Positions 25,505 through 34,707 of a stretch of DNA of 64,000 nt are shown here, one piece after another. The notes under the pieces are model-generated. The model ran no database searches and was not told the DNA's origin. It saw nothing but the letters and a program-made list of their open reading frames with translations. A program made the translations under genes and the position numbers. Source of the stretch: Clostridiales bacterium. GTDB taxonomy: Bacteria; Bacillota; Clostridia; Oscillospirales; Oscillospiraceae. Each line of letters begins with the position of its first letter. Position 1 is the stretch's first letter. The stretch is taken from positions 173,172 to 237,171 of the forward strand of contig QAMJ01000020.1 in assembly GCA_003150355.1 (NCBI GenBank), in the 5' to 3' direction.

Positions 25505-25768
25505 TTAAGCCATCTCGTTGAGCTTGCTTGCCATTGCGGACTTCTTGTGTGCCGCATTGTTCTTGTGCAGCAGACCCTTGCCGGCCGCGCGGTCGACTGT
25601 CTTAACAGCAACTTTATAGGCACTGACGGCATTGTCACGGTTGCCCTCGGCAACAGCTGCGTCAAATTTTTTCATCATGGTCTTGAGCTCGGTCTTATCA
25701 GCGCGATTCTTCGCTCTGAGTTCCTTGGACTTAACGTCTCTCTTTGCAGAAGATTTAATGTTGGCCAT
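25505..25768 (-). CDS. rpsT: Ribosomal protein S20
   Basis: 87 residues, Lys/Ala-rich helical protein starting MANIKSSAKRDVKSKELRAKNRADK, the S20 signature. It binds 16S rRNA in the 30S subunit. A strong GGAGGTGG site precedes the ATG. It has its own promoter and terminator and diverges from gpr. Confidence 0.95.
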   Translation of the reverse strand: MANIKSSAKRDVKSKELRAKNRADKTELKTMMKKFDAAVAEGNRDNAVSAYKVAVKTVDRAAGKGLLHKNNAAHKKSAMASKLNEMA

Positions 25769-25824
25769 GCTTCAATCGCCACCTCCTCCTATAAAATTGA
25801 GTCTACATCGACTCGCGTTTAGAG

Positions 25825-25853
25825 ATTATATCAAAGAAAGCCTTGAAAAGCAA
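25825..25853 (-). promoter_or_regulatory. rpsT promoter
   Basis: Minus strand TTGCTT (25853-25848), 17 bases, perfect TATAAT (25830-25825). Confidence 0.75.
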
Positions 25854-25922
25854 GAGGTTTTTCAAAATTTCTCAGCATTTTTCGCATATTTTTTGCCGCG
25901 CTCATCTATTGTGGAATTTCTG

Positions 25923-25932
25923 GGGAAGAATA
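25923..25932 (+). promoter_or_regulatory. Forespore-type -10 element of gpr
   Basis: GGGAAGAATA matches GGNNANAHTR at every position and lies 30 bases before the gpr ATG. The -35 at the right distance (TCATC, 25902-25906) is only a partial match, so the call rests on the -10 and on gpr being a forespore gene in Bacillus. Confidence 0.4.
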
Positions 25933-25962
25933 TACAACATCTTGATTTTCACGGAGGTAATT

Positions 25963-26814
25963 ATGGTAGCTGGATACAGGACAGACATGGCGGATGAGGC
26001 GCGCAGCTTGTGGAACCGGAGCGCGGGAGCAAACACGGAGCTTCCCGGCGTCATCGCGCGCGAGGAAAATTTGGGCGGACTGGCCGTGACCGCCGTCGAG
26101 ATAACCGATGAGGCGGGCGCACACGCGCTCGGCAAGGCGCCGGGGAAATACTTCTCGCTTGACCTGCCAGTGCATTTTGACCGCGGGGCGGAAGAATTTG
26201 CATCTGCTGTCGGCACGCTCGCGGCGCTGATAAGCAGATGTATCCCCGAGGGAGCTGACAGCGTGCTCATCGCGGCGCTCGGAAACCCCGACATCACGCC
26301 CGACGCGCTCGGCTCTCTCGCGGCAGGTTCGATACTCGTGACGCGCCACCTCAAGAAAAGCGGAAGCCCGGGCTTTGAGGGCTTCTTTTCGCTCGCGCTC
26401 TGCCGCCCCGGCGTGCTCGGCACGTCCGGAATAGAGACGGCCTCTCAGGTGTCTGTCCTGTGCCGGGAGCTTGAGCCCTCATTCGTCATCGCCGTAGACG
26501 CACTGGCCGGCACGGATGCCGACAGGCTCGGCCGCGCTGTGCAGGTGTCCGACGCGGGGATATCCCCAGGCTCCGGTGTCGGCAATGACAGGCAGGAGCT
26601 GAGCCGCGGCAGCCTCGGCGTGCCGGTGGTATCGATAGGCATACCGACGGTGATAGACGCAGGGCTCTTCGGCGGCGATGCGCTCTCCGGAATGTTCGTC
26701 ACGCCGCGCAGCATTGACTCGCTCGTCCGCTCCGGTGCGCGCGTGATCGGCTACGCGGTGAACATGGCCGTGCACCATCTCAGCATCGCTGACATCGACG
26801 CACTGGTGGGCTGA
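25963..26814 (+). CDS. gpr: Germination protease GPR (SASP endopeptidase)
   Basis: 283 residues, peptidase family A25. GPR is made in the forespore as a zymogen and degrades small acid-soluble DNA-binding proteins when the spore germinates. The catalytic-region motifs are present: AALGNPDITPDALG and VIAVDALA hold the two Asp residues matching Asp127 and Asp193 of the B. megaterium enzyme, and GTSGIETASQV lies between them. The open frame extends upstream, but ATG 25963 has GGAGGT six bases before it and gives the family start (GYRTDMADEA). Confidence 0.93.
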   Translation: MVAGYRTDMADEARSLWNRSAGANTELPGVIAREENLGGLAVTAVEITDEAGAHALGKAPGKYFSLDLPVHFDRGAEEFASAVGTLAALISRCIPEGADSVLIAALGNPDITPDALGSLAAGSILVTRHLKKSGSPGFEGFFSLALCRPGVLGTSGIETASQVSVLCRELEPSFVIAVDALAGTDADRLGRAVQVSDAGISPGSGVGNDRQELSRGSLGVPVVSIGIPTVIDAGLFGGDALSGMFVTPRSIDSLVRSGARVIGYAVNMAVHHLSIADIDALVG

Positions 26815-26823
26815 AATCCGAAA

Positions 26824-26848
26824 AGAGCCCGTCTTTTACAGACAGGCT
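26824..26848. terminator. Hairpin between gpr and rpmB
   Basis: GAGCCCGTCT / AGACAGGCTC around a short loop (one G-T pair), between two converging genes; A- and T-rich flanks on both sides. Confidence 0.6.
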
Positions 26849-26874
26849 CGTTTCGGGTAATTTTAAAAATTAAA

Positions 26875-27063
26875 TTACACAGCGCGGGTGACCTTGCCGC
26901 TGCGCAGGCAGCGAGTGCAGACGTAAACATGCTTGGGGCTTCCGTCCACGATGGCCTTGACGCGCTTCACATTGGGCTTCCATGCACGGTTGGATCTTCT
27001 GTGGGAGTGGCTGACCTTGATACCAAAGGTAACGCCCTTATCACAAAATTCGCACTTTGCCAT
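26875..27063 (-). CDS. rpmB: Ribosomal protein L28 (zinc-ribbon form)
   Basis: 62 residues, MAKCEFCDKGVTFG...HVYVCTRCLRSGKV. The CEFC and CTRC pairs make the zinc-binding form; many bacteria also have or switch to a Cys-free copy under zinc limitation. The ATG at 27061-27063 has AAGGAGGTG upstream. Confidence 0.95.
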   Translation of the reverse strand: MAKCEFCDKGVTFGIKVSHSHRRSNRAWKPNVKRVKAIVDGSPKHVYVCTRCLRSGKVTRAV

Positions 27064-27112
27064 AGTTTGAAGCACCTCCTTGCTTGTGTTTCGCTGAATA
27101 GACAGCTTTTAT

Positions 27113-27141
27113 ATAATAACAGAACCGCCGGGCAATTGCAA
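27113..27141 (-). promoter_or_regulatory. rpmB promoter
   Basis: Minus strand TTGCAA (27141-27136), 17 bases, TATTAT (27118-27113). Confidence 0.7.
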
Positions 27142-27297
27142 GAACAAATTATGTAAATGCGCAAATTTCTTTTTTTAGCAAAAAGCAGAAACCGCCATTC
27201 GGCCAAGTGACGGTTTTTGACATATTGTCTTAAGCTTCCACTTTAAAGAGCTAACCGCTTGTCGCAGCGCTCTTTCTATATATTTTATAGCTTTATA

Positions 27298-27334
27298 GCC
27301 GCAGCCGGGATATATGTCAAGAACCGGCTGCGGC
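27298..27334. repeat. Perfect inverted repeat upstream of the hprK operon
   Basis: Arms 27298-27308 and 27324-27334 (GCCGCAGCCGG) with a 15-base loop. No T-run follows on the plus strand. It is the last of three hairpin-forming sequences in the 240-base gap before hprK, the others being near 27190-27215 and 27245-27273. Its position, just upstream of the hprK promoter, could suggest an operator or an old terminator. Confidence 0.5.
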
Positions 27335-27367
27335 AAAATGTTTATATCCTACAAAACACAAAAGCTG

Positions 27368-27396
27368 TTGCCAAATACGCCGGAAACGATTAAAAT
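27368..27396 (+). promoter_or_regulatory. Promoter of the hprK-murB-rapZ-whiA-dnaE run
   Basis: TTGCCA (27368-27373), 17 bases, TAAAAT (27391-27396). Confidence 0.6.
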
Positions 27397-27434
27397 ATAA
27401 TATGAGTAAAAGTATCTCTCAGGAGGCTGTGCAC

Positions 27435-28379
27435 ATGAAACGCAACGGCAATTATTCCGTAAAGCTGAAAACGATCGTGGAGACTCACGATCTTCACCCG
27501 CTGCACCTTTCAAAGGACTATGACTCCGCGCTGCTGACGACCGCCGATATAAACCGCCCGGCCATGCAGCTCACCGGCTTTTATAATTACTTCGACCCGA
27601 AGCGCTTACAGATCATGGGGCGCGTCGAGAGCACGTATCTTGACACGCTCACATCTGAAGAGCGCCGCGCCGCGTTTGAGCGCTTTATGCAGTACGATAT
27701 AGCGGGCCTTGTCATCTGCCACAGCGTGCCGGCTTTCCCCGAGTGCATAGAGATGGCGGAGAAATATGACCGCAACGTGTTCATCACGCATGAGGACACA
27801 TCGGAGCTTCAGGCCGACGTCATCACCTCCCTGCGCAAGCACCTTGCCCCTCGCCTTACGACGCACGGAGTGCTCGTCGAGGTCTACGGCGAGGGTCTGC
27901 TGCTCATCGGCGACAGCGGCATCGGCAAGAGCGAGACGGCGCTGGAGCTTATAAAGCGCGGCCACCGGCTCATCGCGGACGACGCTGTTGAGGTAAAGCG
28001 CATCAGCCGCGACACCCTCGTCGGCTGCGCACCGGAGCTCATACGCTACTATATGGAGCTGCGCGGCATAGGCGTTATAAACGTCCGGCACCTCTACGGC
28101 ATGGGCGCTGTAAAACCGGAGACGAACATTGACCTCGTGGTCAGCATGGAACCTTGGGAGGACGGCAAGGCCTACGACCGCCTCGGCCTCACGAATGAGA
28201 CGGCGAGCTTTCTCGGCGTGAGCCTGCCGCAGGTGACGATCCCCGTCCGTCCCGGCAGGAACCTTGCCGTTATCATGGAGCTTGCCGCGATGAACAACCG
28301 CCAGAAGAAAATGGGCTACAACGCCGCAGAGGCTCTGACCGCCGAGCATGACAGAGCGATCGACCTCGGACTACTATGA
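27435..28379 (+). CDS. hprK: HPr kinase/phosphorylase
   Basis: 314 residues. Bifunctional enzyme that phosphorylates HPr (and Crh where present) on Ser46 for carbon catabolite control, and removes the phosphate. The P-loop GDSGIGKSETALEL is at about 152-165, and the family signature MELRGIGVINVRHLYG at about 200-215. The frame opens at an ATG 27402, but ATG 27435 has AGGAGG eight bases upstream and is chosen. First gene of a plus-strand run; murB follows after 14 bases. Confidence 0.94.
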   Translation: MKRNGNYSVKLKTIVETHDLHPLHLSKDYDSALLTTADINRPAMQLTGFYNYFDPKRLQIMGRVESTYLDTLTSEERRAAFERFMQYDIAGLVICHSVPAFPECIEMAEKYDRNVFITHEDTSELQADVITSLRKHLAPRLTTHGVLVEVYGEGLLLIGDSGIGKSETALELIKRGHRLIADDAVEVKRISRDTLVGCAPELIRYYMELRGIGVINVRHLYGMGAVKPETNIDLVVSMEPWEDGKAYDRLGLTNETASFLGVSLPQVTIPVRPGRNLAVIMELAAMNNRQKKMGYNAAEALTAEHDRAIDLGLL

Positions 28380-28393
28380 TTGGAGAAGCATAA

Positions 28394-29422
28394 ATGGAAC
28401 AGCTTGAAATCGCCATTGCCGAAATAAAGGAGGCCATGCCCGGCCTTGAGCTTCGGGAGAACGAACCGATGAGCGAGCACTGCTCGTTCCGCATCGGCGG
28501 CCCCGCGAGAGTGCTCGCCATCCCGTCGGACGTATCGAGTCTTTCAAAGATATGCTGCCTGCTCAAAAAGCACAAGCTTGCCCCGTACATAATCGGCAAC
28601 GGGACGAACATCCTTTTCCCTGACGAGGGCTTGAACGACCTCTTCATCATCAGCACCGCGAAGCTCGGCAAGCTGTTTATGATCGGCGAGGATGCGATCT
28701 ACGCCGAGGCCGGCGTGTCGCTCGCGAAGCTTGCGGGCTTTGCGCAGCAGAACGGCCTTGAGGGGCTGGAGTTTGCCTCCGGCATCCCCGGCAGCGTCGG
28801 CGGCGGTGTGATCATGAATGCTGGCGCTTACGGCGGCGAGCTGAAGGACGCGGTCGAGAGCGTTGTGTTCTACTATCTGCCCGACCAGAGCCTCTACGAG
28901 ATGCCGCATGACAACTGCGCCTTCGGCTATCGCACGAGCTTCTTCCAGAAAACTCCCGGCTGCGTAATCCTCTCCGCCGTGTTCCGCCTCAAGAAAGGCG
29001 ACGGCGAGGCCATCGCCGCAAAGATGCGTGAGCTCAACCAGCGCCGCCGCGATAAGCAGCCGCTCGACCTGCCCTCCGCGGGCAGCGCCTTCAGGCGTCC
29101 CGAGAACGGCTACGCCGCCGCGCTCATCGATGAGGCGGGACTCAAGGGCTATACCATCGGCGGAGCGCAGGTGTCGGAAAAGCACGCGGGCTTTGTCGTG
29201 AACACCGGAAAGGCGACCTCGCACGATGTCTATGACCTGATGATGCACATAAGAAAGACCGTATACGAGAAGTCCGGTACGGTGCTCGTGCCGGAGATGA
29301 TAATCCTGCCGCCGGATTACGCCCTGACGGATAACGGCCCCGAGGTCCCGCTCAACCGCGTGACCGGCGGGCTTGAGGCGGAGCTGAACGCCGCTGCGGC
29401 GCAGGAGACACCGGAGAGCTGA
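28394..29422 (+). CDS. murB: UDP-N-acetylenolpyruvoylglucosamine reductase (MurB)
   Basis: 342 residues. FAD enzyme that makes UDP-MurNAc for peptidoglycan. The FAD-binding motifs are present: SFRIGGPARVLAIP, IIGNGTNILFPDEG and FASGIPGSVGGGVIMNAGAYGGE. The catalytic Ser/Glu region (SAGSAFRRPENGYAAALID) is also present. It lacks the Tyr-containing loop of type I enzymes, so type II. It has a roughly 35-residue acidic tail after PEMIILPPDY not needed for the core fold. It lies between hprK and rapZ, a common Clostridial arrangement. Confidence 0.95.
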   Translation: MEQLEIAIAEIKEAMPGLELRENEPMSEHCSFRIGGPARVLAIPSDVSSLSKICCLLKKHKLAPYIIGNGTNILFPDEGLNDLFIISTAKLGKLFMIGEDAIYAEAGVSLAKLAGFAQQNGLEGLEFASGIPGSVGGGVIMNAGAYGGELKDAVESVVFYYLPDQSLYEMPHDNCAFGYRTSFFQKTPGCVILSAVFRLKKGDGEAIAAKMRELNQRRRDKQPLDLPSAGSAFRRPENGYAAALIDEAGLKGYTIGGAQVSEKHAGFVVNTGKATSHDVYDLMMHIRKTVYEKSGTVLVPEMIILPPDYALTDNGPEVPLNRVTGGLEAELNAAAAQETPES

Positions 29423-29435
29423 ACGGGAGAGATAA

Positions 29436-30293
29436 ATGGATTTTTTGATTATCACCGGACTGTCCGGGGCGGGCAAGAGCCGCGCCGCGGACGTGATGGA
29501 GGATCTGGACTACTACTGCGTGGACAATATGCCCGTCGCGCTCATGCCGCGCTTTGCGGAGCTCTGCATTGCCACCGGCGGACGCTATGAAAATGTTGCC
29601 CTCGTGACAGACGTGCGCGAGAAGAACGGCTTCGGTGAGCTGCTCAAGACAATCGACCAGCTCAAGGAGATGAACTGCAGCGTGCGCATCCTGTACATGG
29701 ACGCGGATGTACGCACCATCGTGCGGCGCTATAAGGAATCGCGCCGCCCGCACCCGCTCGCCACGCGCGGCACCTCGATCGAGGACGCCGTACACAAGGA
29801 GATGGATCTGCTCGCGCCGATACGCGAGCGGGCGGACTTCATCGTCAACAGCTCGAATCTCACCCTCGGTATGCTCCAGAACAAGCTCTTCTCGCTCTTT
29901 GCCCCGAACGGGGAAAAGCGCGAGATTGACGTGACTGTCATGTCTTTCGGCTATAAACATGGCCTGCCGATGGAGGCAGACCTCGTGTTTGATGTGCGCT
30001 TTCTGCCGAACCCGTTCTATGTTGAAGACCTGCGCCCGCTCTGCGGCCTTGACCGGCCCGTGGCGGAGTTCGTGTTCAGCTACCAGCAGACGCGCACCTT
30101 TATGGAAAAGATAGAGGACATGCTCGACTTCCTGCTGCCGATGTACATTGAGGAGGGTAAGCTTTCGCTGACCGTCGCCATCGGCTGCACCGGCGGGCAC
30201 CACAGGAGCGTAGCCATCGCCTCGGCGCTGACGGACTACCTCGTCGCTGACGGGATCCGCGCCGTCAACGTCAACCGCGATCTGGACAAGTAG
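29436..30293 (+). CDS. rapZ: RapZ/YvcJ nucleotide-binding adaptor
   Basis: 285 residues. P-loop ATP/GTP-binding protein; the Walker A motif is GLSGAGKS (about residues 7-14), and the C-terminal IGCTGGHHRSVAIA is the family hallmark. In Proteobacteria RapZ guides RNase E to a small RNA; in Firmicutes (YvcJ) it affects competence and cell-wall precursors. The usual neighbour yvcK/mgfK, normally between rapZ and whiA, is absent here. Confidence 0.94.
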   Translation: MDFLIITGLSGAGKSRAADVMEDLDYYCVDNMPVALMPRFAELCIATGGRYENVALVTDVREKNGFGELLKTIDQLKEMNCSVRILYMDADVRTIVRRYKESRRPHPLATRGTSIEDAVHKEMDLLAPIRERADFIVNSSNLTLGMLQNKLFSLFAPNGEKREIDVTVMSFGYKHGLPMEADLVFDVRFLPNPFYVEDLRPLCGLDRPVAEFVFSYQQTRTFMEKIEDMLDFLLPMYIEEGKLSLTVAIGCTGGHHRSVAIASALTDYLVADGIRAVNVNRDLDK

Positions 30294-30304
30294 GAGAGGC
30301 TGCC

Positions 30305-31207
30305 ATGTCGTTTTCATCCCGCGCGAAGGCTGAGCTGTGTCAGGCGCGGCCCGACCGGAAATGCTGCGCCGTCGCCGAGAGCTACGGCGTGCTGCTCTAC
30401 TGCAACACCTTTTCCGCAAACGAAATACGTGTGATCACCGCAAGCCCGGAGTTTGCTGCACGTCTGCCGAAGCTCTTCCGCAAGGCCTTCGGCGTGAGCT
30501 TCGACCGGCTCCCGCCCGAGGGAGCGGAGGGCAAGCGCACGCTCTCGATAACCGATGCGGATAAGCTCTCCGCGATTTTTGACGCTTTCGGAGCCGACCG
30601 CGGCGCAACGCTGTCGCACCATATAAACTTCGGCGTCATCGAAGAGGACTGCTGCCGCGCGTCGTTTATCCGCGGCGCGTTTTTAGCGGGCGGCAGCGTC
30701 ACCGATCCGGAGAAGCGCTACCACCTCGAGCTTGCGACCTCGCACCGCAGCGTCAGCCGCGAGGCGTATTCGATCCTGCTGGACATGGGCTTCAGCCCGA
30801 AGGAGACGGAACGCGCCGGGAACAGCCTGCTCTACTTCAAGCAGGCCGACGCCATTGCCGACTTCTTCACGACGATCGGCGCAAGCGGCACAGCCATGGA
30901 CATCATGACCGCAAAGGTCGAAAAGGAAATGCGCAACACCGTTACCCGGCAGATAAACTGCGACAGCCACAATGCCGACAAAACCGTCGCCGCCGCGCAG
31001 GAGCAGATGAACGCCATCCGCCGTATCGCGAAGGACTATGGGCTTGACGCGCTGCCTGAGCCGCTGAAGGACGCCGCGCTCCTGCGCATCGCAAACCCCG
31101 AGGCGAGCCTTGCAGACCTCGCTACTCTGAGCTATCCCCCGGTGACAAAGAGCTGCCTCAACCACCGTTTCAAAAAGATAATGGGCTTCAAGCCCGAGAA
31201 AGAATAA
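30305..31207 (+). CDS. whiA: WhiA-type DNA-binding protein
   Basis: 300 residues. An N-terminal homing-endonuclease-like (LAGLIDADG-derived) domain, AFLAGGSVTDPEKRYHLE, is followed by a C-terminal helix-turn-helix (LADLATLSYPPVTKSCLNHRFKKIMG). WhiA controls sporulation septation in Actinobacteria. In Firmicutes it affects cell division and chromosome segregation. It starts 12 bases after rapZ with a GGAGAGG site, and dnaE follows after 4 bases. Confidence 0.94.
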   Translation: MSFSSRAKAELCQARPDRKCCAVAESYGVLLYCNTFSANEIRVITASPEFAARLPKLFRKAFGVSFDRLPPEGAEGKRTLSITDADKLSAIFDAFGADRGATLSHHINFGVIEEDCCRASFIRGAFLAGGSVTDPEKRYHLELATSHRSVSREAYSILLDMGFSPKETERAGNSLLYFKQADAIADFFTTIGASGTAMDIMTAKVEKEMRNTVTRQINCDSHNADKTVAAAQEQMNAIRRIAKDYGLDALPEPLKDAALLRIANPEASLADLATLSYPPVTKSCLNHRFKKIMGFKPEKE

Positions 31208-31210
31208 AAT

Positions 31211-34200
31211 ATGTCGTTCGTTCATCTTCATGTGCATAGCGAGTATTCCCTGCTCGACGGCGCCTGCCGCATCGAAAAGCTGGCGGAGCGTATAAAGGAG
31301 CTGGGGCAGGACGCCGTCGCGATCACCGATCACGGCGTAATGTACGGTGCCGTCAATTTCTACCGTGCCTGCAAGGCCGCGGGCGTAAAGCCGATCATCG
31401 GCTGCGAGGTCTATGTCGCGCCGCGCAACATGAGCGATAAGGAGCACGGCATTGACAATAACTATTCTCACCTGATCCTCCTGTGCAAGAATGAGACAGG
31501 CTACCGCAACCTCTGCTACCTCGTCTCCGCGGGCTTCACCGAGGGCTTTTACATTAAGCCGCGCATAGACTGGTCGATTCTGCACGAGCACGCCGAGGGG
31601 CTTATATGCCTGTCAGGCTGCCTTGCGGGGTACATTCCCCAGCGGCTCATCCGCGGTGACTATGAGGCCGCGAAGGCCAAGGCGCTGGAGCTGGAGGAGC
31701 TTTTCGGGAAGGATAATTTCTATCTTGAGATCCAGGATCACGGCATCGAGGATGAGCAGACCGCGGGGCGCGAACTTATCCGCCTGCACCGCGATACCGG
31801 CATCCCCCTTGTCGTGACAAACGACGCGCACTATATCGAGAAAAAGGACGCCTATTATCAGGACGTTCTCATGTGCATCCAGATGGGCAAGACCGTCGAC
31901 GACCCTGGGCGCATGCGCTTCGAGTCGCAGGAGCTTTACCTCAAGAGCGAGGAGGAGATGCGCGCGCTGTACCCGGAGGTACCGGAGGCGGCGGACAACA
32001 CCGTCGATATCGCCGCGCGCTGCAATTACGATTTCCAGTTCGGGCACTATTTCCTGCCGCGCTTCAAGCTCCCCGAGGGAGAGACCGACAGCTATGAGTA
32101 CCTTAAAAAGCTGTGCGAAAAGGGCTTTGCCGAGCGCTTTGCCGACCGGCCCGAGGTACACTCCCAGCTTGAATATGAGCTCAATATCATCCACAGCATG
32201 GGCTTTGTGGATTATTTTCTGATCGTTTCGGACTTCATCGGCTATGCCAAGCGCAACGGCATCCCCGTCGGCCCCGGGCGCGGCAGCGCCGCGGGCAGCG
32301 TCGTGTCCTACTGCCTGCATATCACCGATGTCGACCCGATAAAATACAGCCTCTTCTTTGAGCGCTTCCTGAATCCTGAGCGCGTGTCCATGCCGGATAT
32401 CGACGTGGACTTCTGCGTCAACCGCCGCGGCGAGGTCATCGACTATGTCCGCCGTCTCTACGGCAACGACCATGTTGCGCAGATCGTCACCTTCGGCACG
32501 ATGGCCGCACGCAACGCCGTGCGCGATGTGGGGCGCGCTCTCTCCGTCAGCTATGCGGAGACGGACGCTGTCGCAAAGCAGGTGCCTTCCGGGCCGGGCG
32601 CGCTTAACATGACGCTTGACGAAGCGCTGCGCCTGTCAAAGCCGCTCAAGGAAATGTACGACAGTGACGAGACCCTGAAGCGGCTCATCGACGTTGCCAG
32701 AGCACTTGAGGGCATGCCGCGCCACGCCTCGACCCACGCGGCGGGCGTCGTGATTACCGAGAAGCCGGTGTACGAATATGTCCCGCTTGCGAAGAACGAC
32801 GAATCCGTCGTGTGCCAGTACCAGATGACGACGCTTGAGGAGCTCGGCCTTCTCAAGATGGACTTCCTCGGCCTGCGCAACCTCACCGTGCTTGACGACG
32901 CGGTGCAGCTTGTGCGCCGCCGCGAACCGGGCTTCCGCATAGAGGACGCGCCCGAGGACGATAAGGCGACCTATGACATGCTCGCTGCCGGGCGCACCGT
33001 CGGCGTGTTCCAGCTTGAAAGCACGGGCATGACCGGCGTGTGTACCGGCCTCAAGCCAAAGAGCATTGAAGATATCACCGCTATAATCTCCCTCTACCGC
33101 CCCGGTCCGATGGACAGCATTCCGCGCTTCATCGAGTGCTCGGCGCACCCGGAGAAGATCACCTATAAGCATGAGCTGCTGCGCCCGATACTCGAGGTCA
33201 CCTATGGCTGCATCGTGTATCAGGAGCAGGTCATTGAAATATTCCGCCGTCTCGGCGGCTTCTCGCTCGGGCAGGCGGACATGATCCGCCGCGCGATGTC
33301 GAAGAAAAAGCACAAGGTCATCGACGCCGAGCGCGTCGCTTTCGTCCGCGGCGATCCGAGCCGCAACATCCCCGGCGCTGTCGCAAACGGCGTGAGCGAG
33401 CAGGTCGCAAATAGCATCTATGACGAGATACTGGACTTTGCAAGCTACGCCTTCAACAAAGCCCATGCGGTGAGCTATGCCATCGTCGCCTACCGCACGG
33501 CCTATATGAAGCGGCACTACCCCGCCGAATACATGGCGGCGCTGCTGACGAGCGTGCTTGAAAACAGCGCGAAGATCGCCGAATACATCGCCGAGTGCCG
33601 CGACATGGGCATAAAGCTGCTGCCGCCCGACGTCAACGAATCCGGCGCGCACTTCACCGTCAGCGGCTCGAACATCCGCTACGGCCTTGTCGCCATCAAG
33701 GGCATGGGTTGGGGCGCGGTGGACGGCCTCGTCGCCGAGCGCGAGCGCGGCGGCCTGTTCCAGAGCTTTGAGGATTTCTGCCGCCGCATGAACGGGAGCG
33801 AGCTCAACCGCCGCGCCGTCGATAACCTCATAAAGGCCGGCGCGTTCGACTCCATGGGCTATAAGCGCCGCGCTCTCATCCAGGTCTCCGGTGCGATAAT
33901 CGACAGCATCGCTCAGGCGCAGCGGGACAATATCTCCGGCCAGCTCGACCTGTTCGGGGACTTCACCGATAACGGCCAGAAAGCCCCGGCTGTGATAAAG
34001 ATACCCGATATCGAGGAGTATTCCTCCCTTGAAAAGATGGCGCTCGAAAAGGAGACGACCGGGCTCTATCTCAGCGGCCACCCGATGGACGGCTACCGCG
34101 ACGCCGTGCGCAGGATCGGCGCGGTCCCGCTCGGCACGCTGCTGGGCGACCTCGCCTCCGACGACGGTGAGCACCGCTTTGCCGACAACCAGCTTGTGAC

Positions 34201-34684
34201 CGTCGCGGGCGTCGTCGCCTCCTCCAAGACGAGGACGACGCGCAACAACACCCTTATGAGCTATATCCAGCTCGAGGACGATACCGGCTCCATGGAGCTG
34301 ATGGCCTTTCAGCGTGCGCTCGACTCCGGTGGGGCGTATATCAAGGACAATGCCGCCCTCGTCATCAAGGGGCGCATCTCTATACGAGATGAGAAGGAGC
34401 CGCAGATAGTCGTCGAGTCCATCCGTCCGCTCTCAGATATGAACGCCCCCGGCAGCAATGCGCCGCCCCCCGCGGAAAAGAAGCTCTGGGTCAAGCTCGA
34501 CAGTGAAACTGACCCGATCCTCGACCGCATCAAGCTCATCCTCACCATGTTCCCCGGCACGCAGCAGATGATAATCTACTGCGACAGGGAGAAAAAACGT
34601 ATCGGCACACGCTGTCTGATACATGAGGGGCTCGTCGCGGAGCTTCAGGAGCTGCTCGGTGAAAAGAACGTGGTGGTAAAATAA
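31211..34684 (+). CDS. dnaE: DNA polymerase III alpha subunit, DnaE type
   Basis: 1157 residues. N-terminal PHP domain (HVHSEYSLLDGA, with metal ligands in ITDHGVMYG), then the polymerase core, where PDIDVDFC holds the catalytic Asp pair and GPGRGSAAGS lies nearby. A tandem helix-hairpin-helix region and a C-terminal OB fold (VTVAGVVASSKTRTTRNNT) follow. This is the DnaE1-like form; Firmicutes usually also have PolC elsewhere as the main replicase. Its ribosome binding site is weak, and it starts 4 bases after whiA, so it is probably translated by coupling. Confidence 0.95.
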   Translation: MSFVHLHVHSEYSLLDGACRIEKLAERIKELGQDAVAITDHGVMYGAVNFYRACKAAGVKPIIGCEVYVAPRNMSDKEHGIDNNYSHLILLCKNETGYRNLCYLVSAGFTEGFYIKPRIDWSILHEHAEGLICLSGCLAGYIPQRLIRGDYEAAKAKALELEELFGKDNFYLEIQDHGIEDEQTAGRELIRLHRDTGIPLVVTNDAHYIEKKDAYYQDVLMCIQMGKTVDDPGRMRFESQELYLKSEEEMRALYPEVPEAADNTVDIAARCNYDFQFGHYFLPRFKLPEGETDSYEYLKKLCEKGFAERFADRPEVHSQLEYELNIIHSMGFVDYFLIVSDFIGYAKRNGIPVGPGRGSAAGSVVSYCLHITDVDPIKYSLFFERFLNPERVSMPDIDVDFCVNRRGEVIDYVRRLYGNDHVAQIVTFGTMAARNAVRDVGRALSVSYAETDAVAKQVPSGPGALNMTLDEALRLSKPLKEMYDSDETLKRLIDVARALEGMPRHASTHAAGVVITEKPVYEYVPLAKNDESVVCQYQMTTLEELGLLKMDFLGLRNLTVLDDAVQLVRRREPGFRIEDAPEDDKATYDMLAAGRTVGVFQLESTGMTGVCTGLKPKSIEDITAIISLYRPGPMDSIPRFIECSAHPEKITYKHELLRPILEVTYGCIVYQEQVIEIFRRLGGFSLGQADMIRRAMSKKKHKVIDAERVAFVRGDPSRNIPGAVANGVSEQVANSIYDEILDFASYAFNKAHAVSYAIVAYRTAYMKRHYPAEYMAALLTSVLENSAKIAEYIAECRDMGIKLLPPDVNESGAHFTVSGSNIRYGLVAIKGMGWGAVDGLVAERERGGLFQSFEDFCRRMNGSELNRRAVDNLIKAGAFDSMGYKRRALIQVSGAIIDSIAQAQRDNISGQLDLFGDFTDNGQKAPAVIKIPDIEEYSSLEKMALEKETTGLYLSGHPMDGYRDAVRRIGAVPLGTLLGDLASDDGEHRFADNQLVTVAGVVASSKTRTTRNNTLMSYIQLEDDTGSMELMAFQRALDSGGAYIKDNAALVIKGRISIRDEKEPQIVVESIRPLSDMNAPGSNAPPPAEKKLWVKLDSETDPILDRIKLILTMFPGTQQMIIYCDREKKRIGTRCLIHEGLVAELQELLGEKNVVVK

Positions 34685-34707
34685 TGTCAGCAGAAAAGGA
34701 GCCGCAC

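Noticed and set aside
27157..27334. Possible riboswitch before hprK
   Set aside because: Three hairpins are present, but none matches a riboswitch core I know, and the promoter lies after them, so they are not in the hprK transcript.
32636..34174. A 512-residue minus-strand frame inside dnaE
   Set aside because: dnaE is certain from its motifs; the antisense frame has no start signals or recognisable domains.
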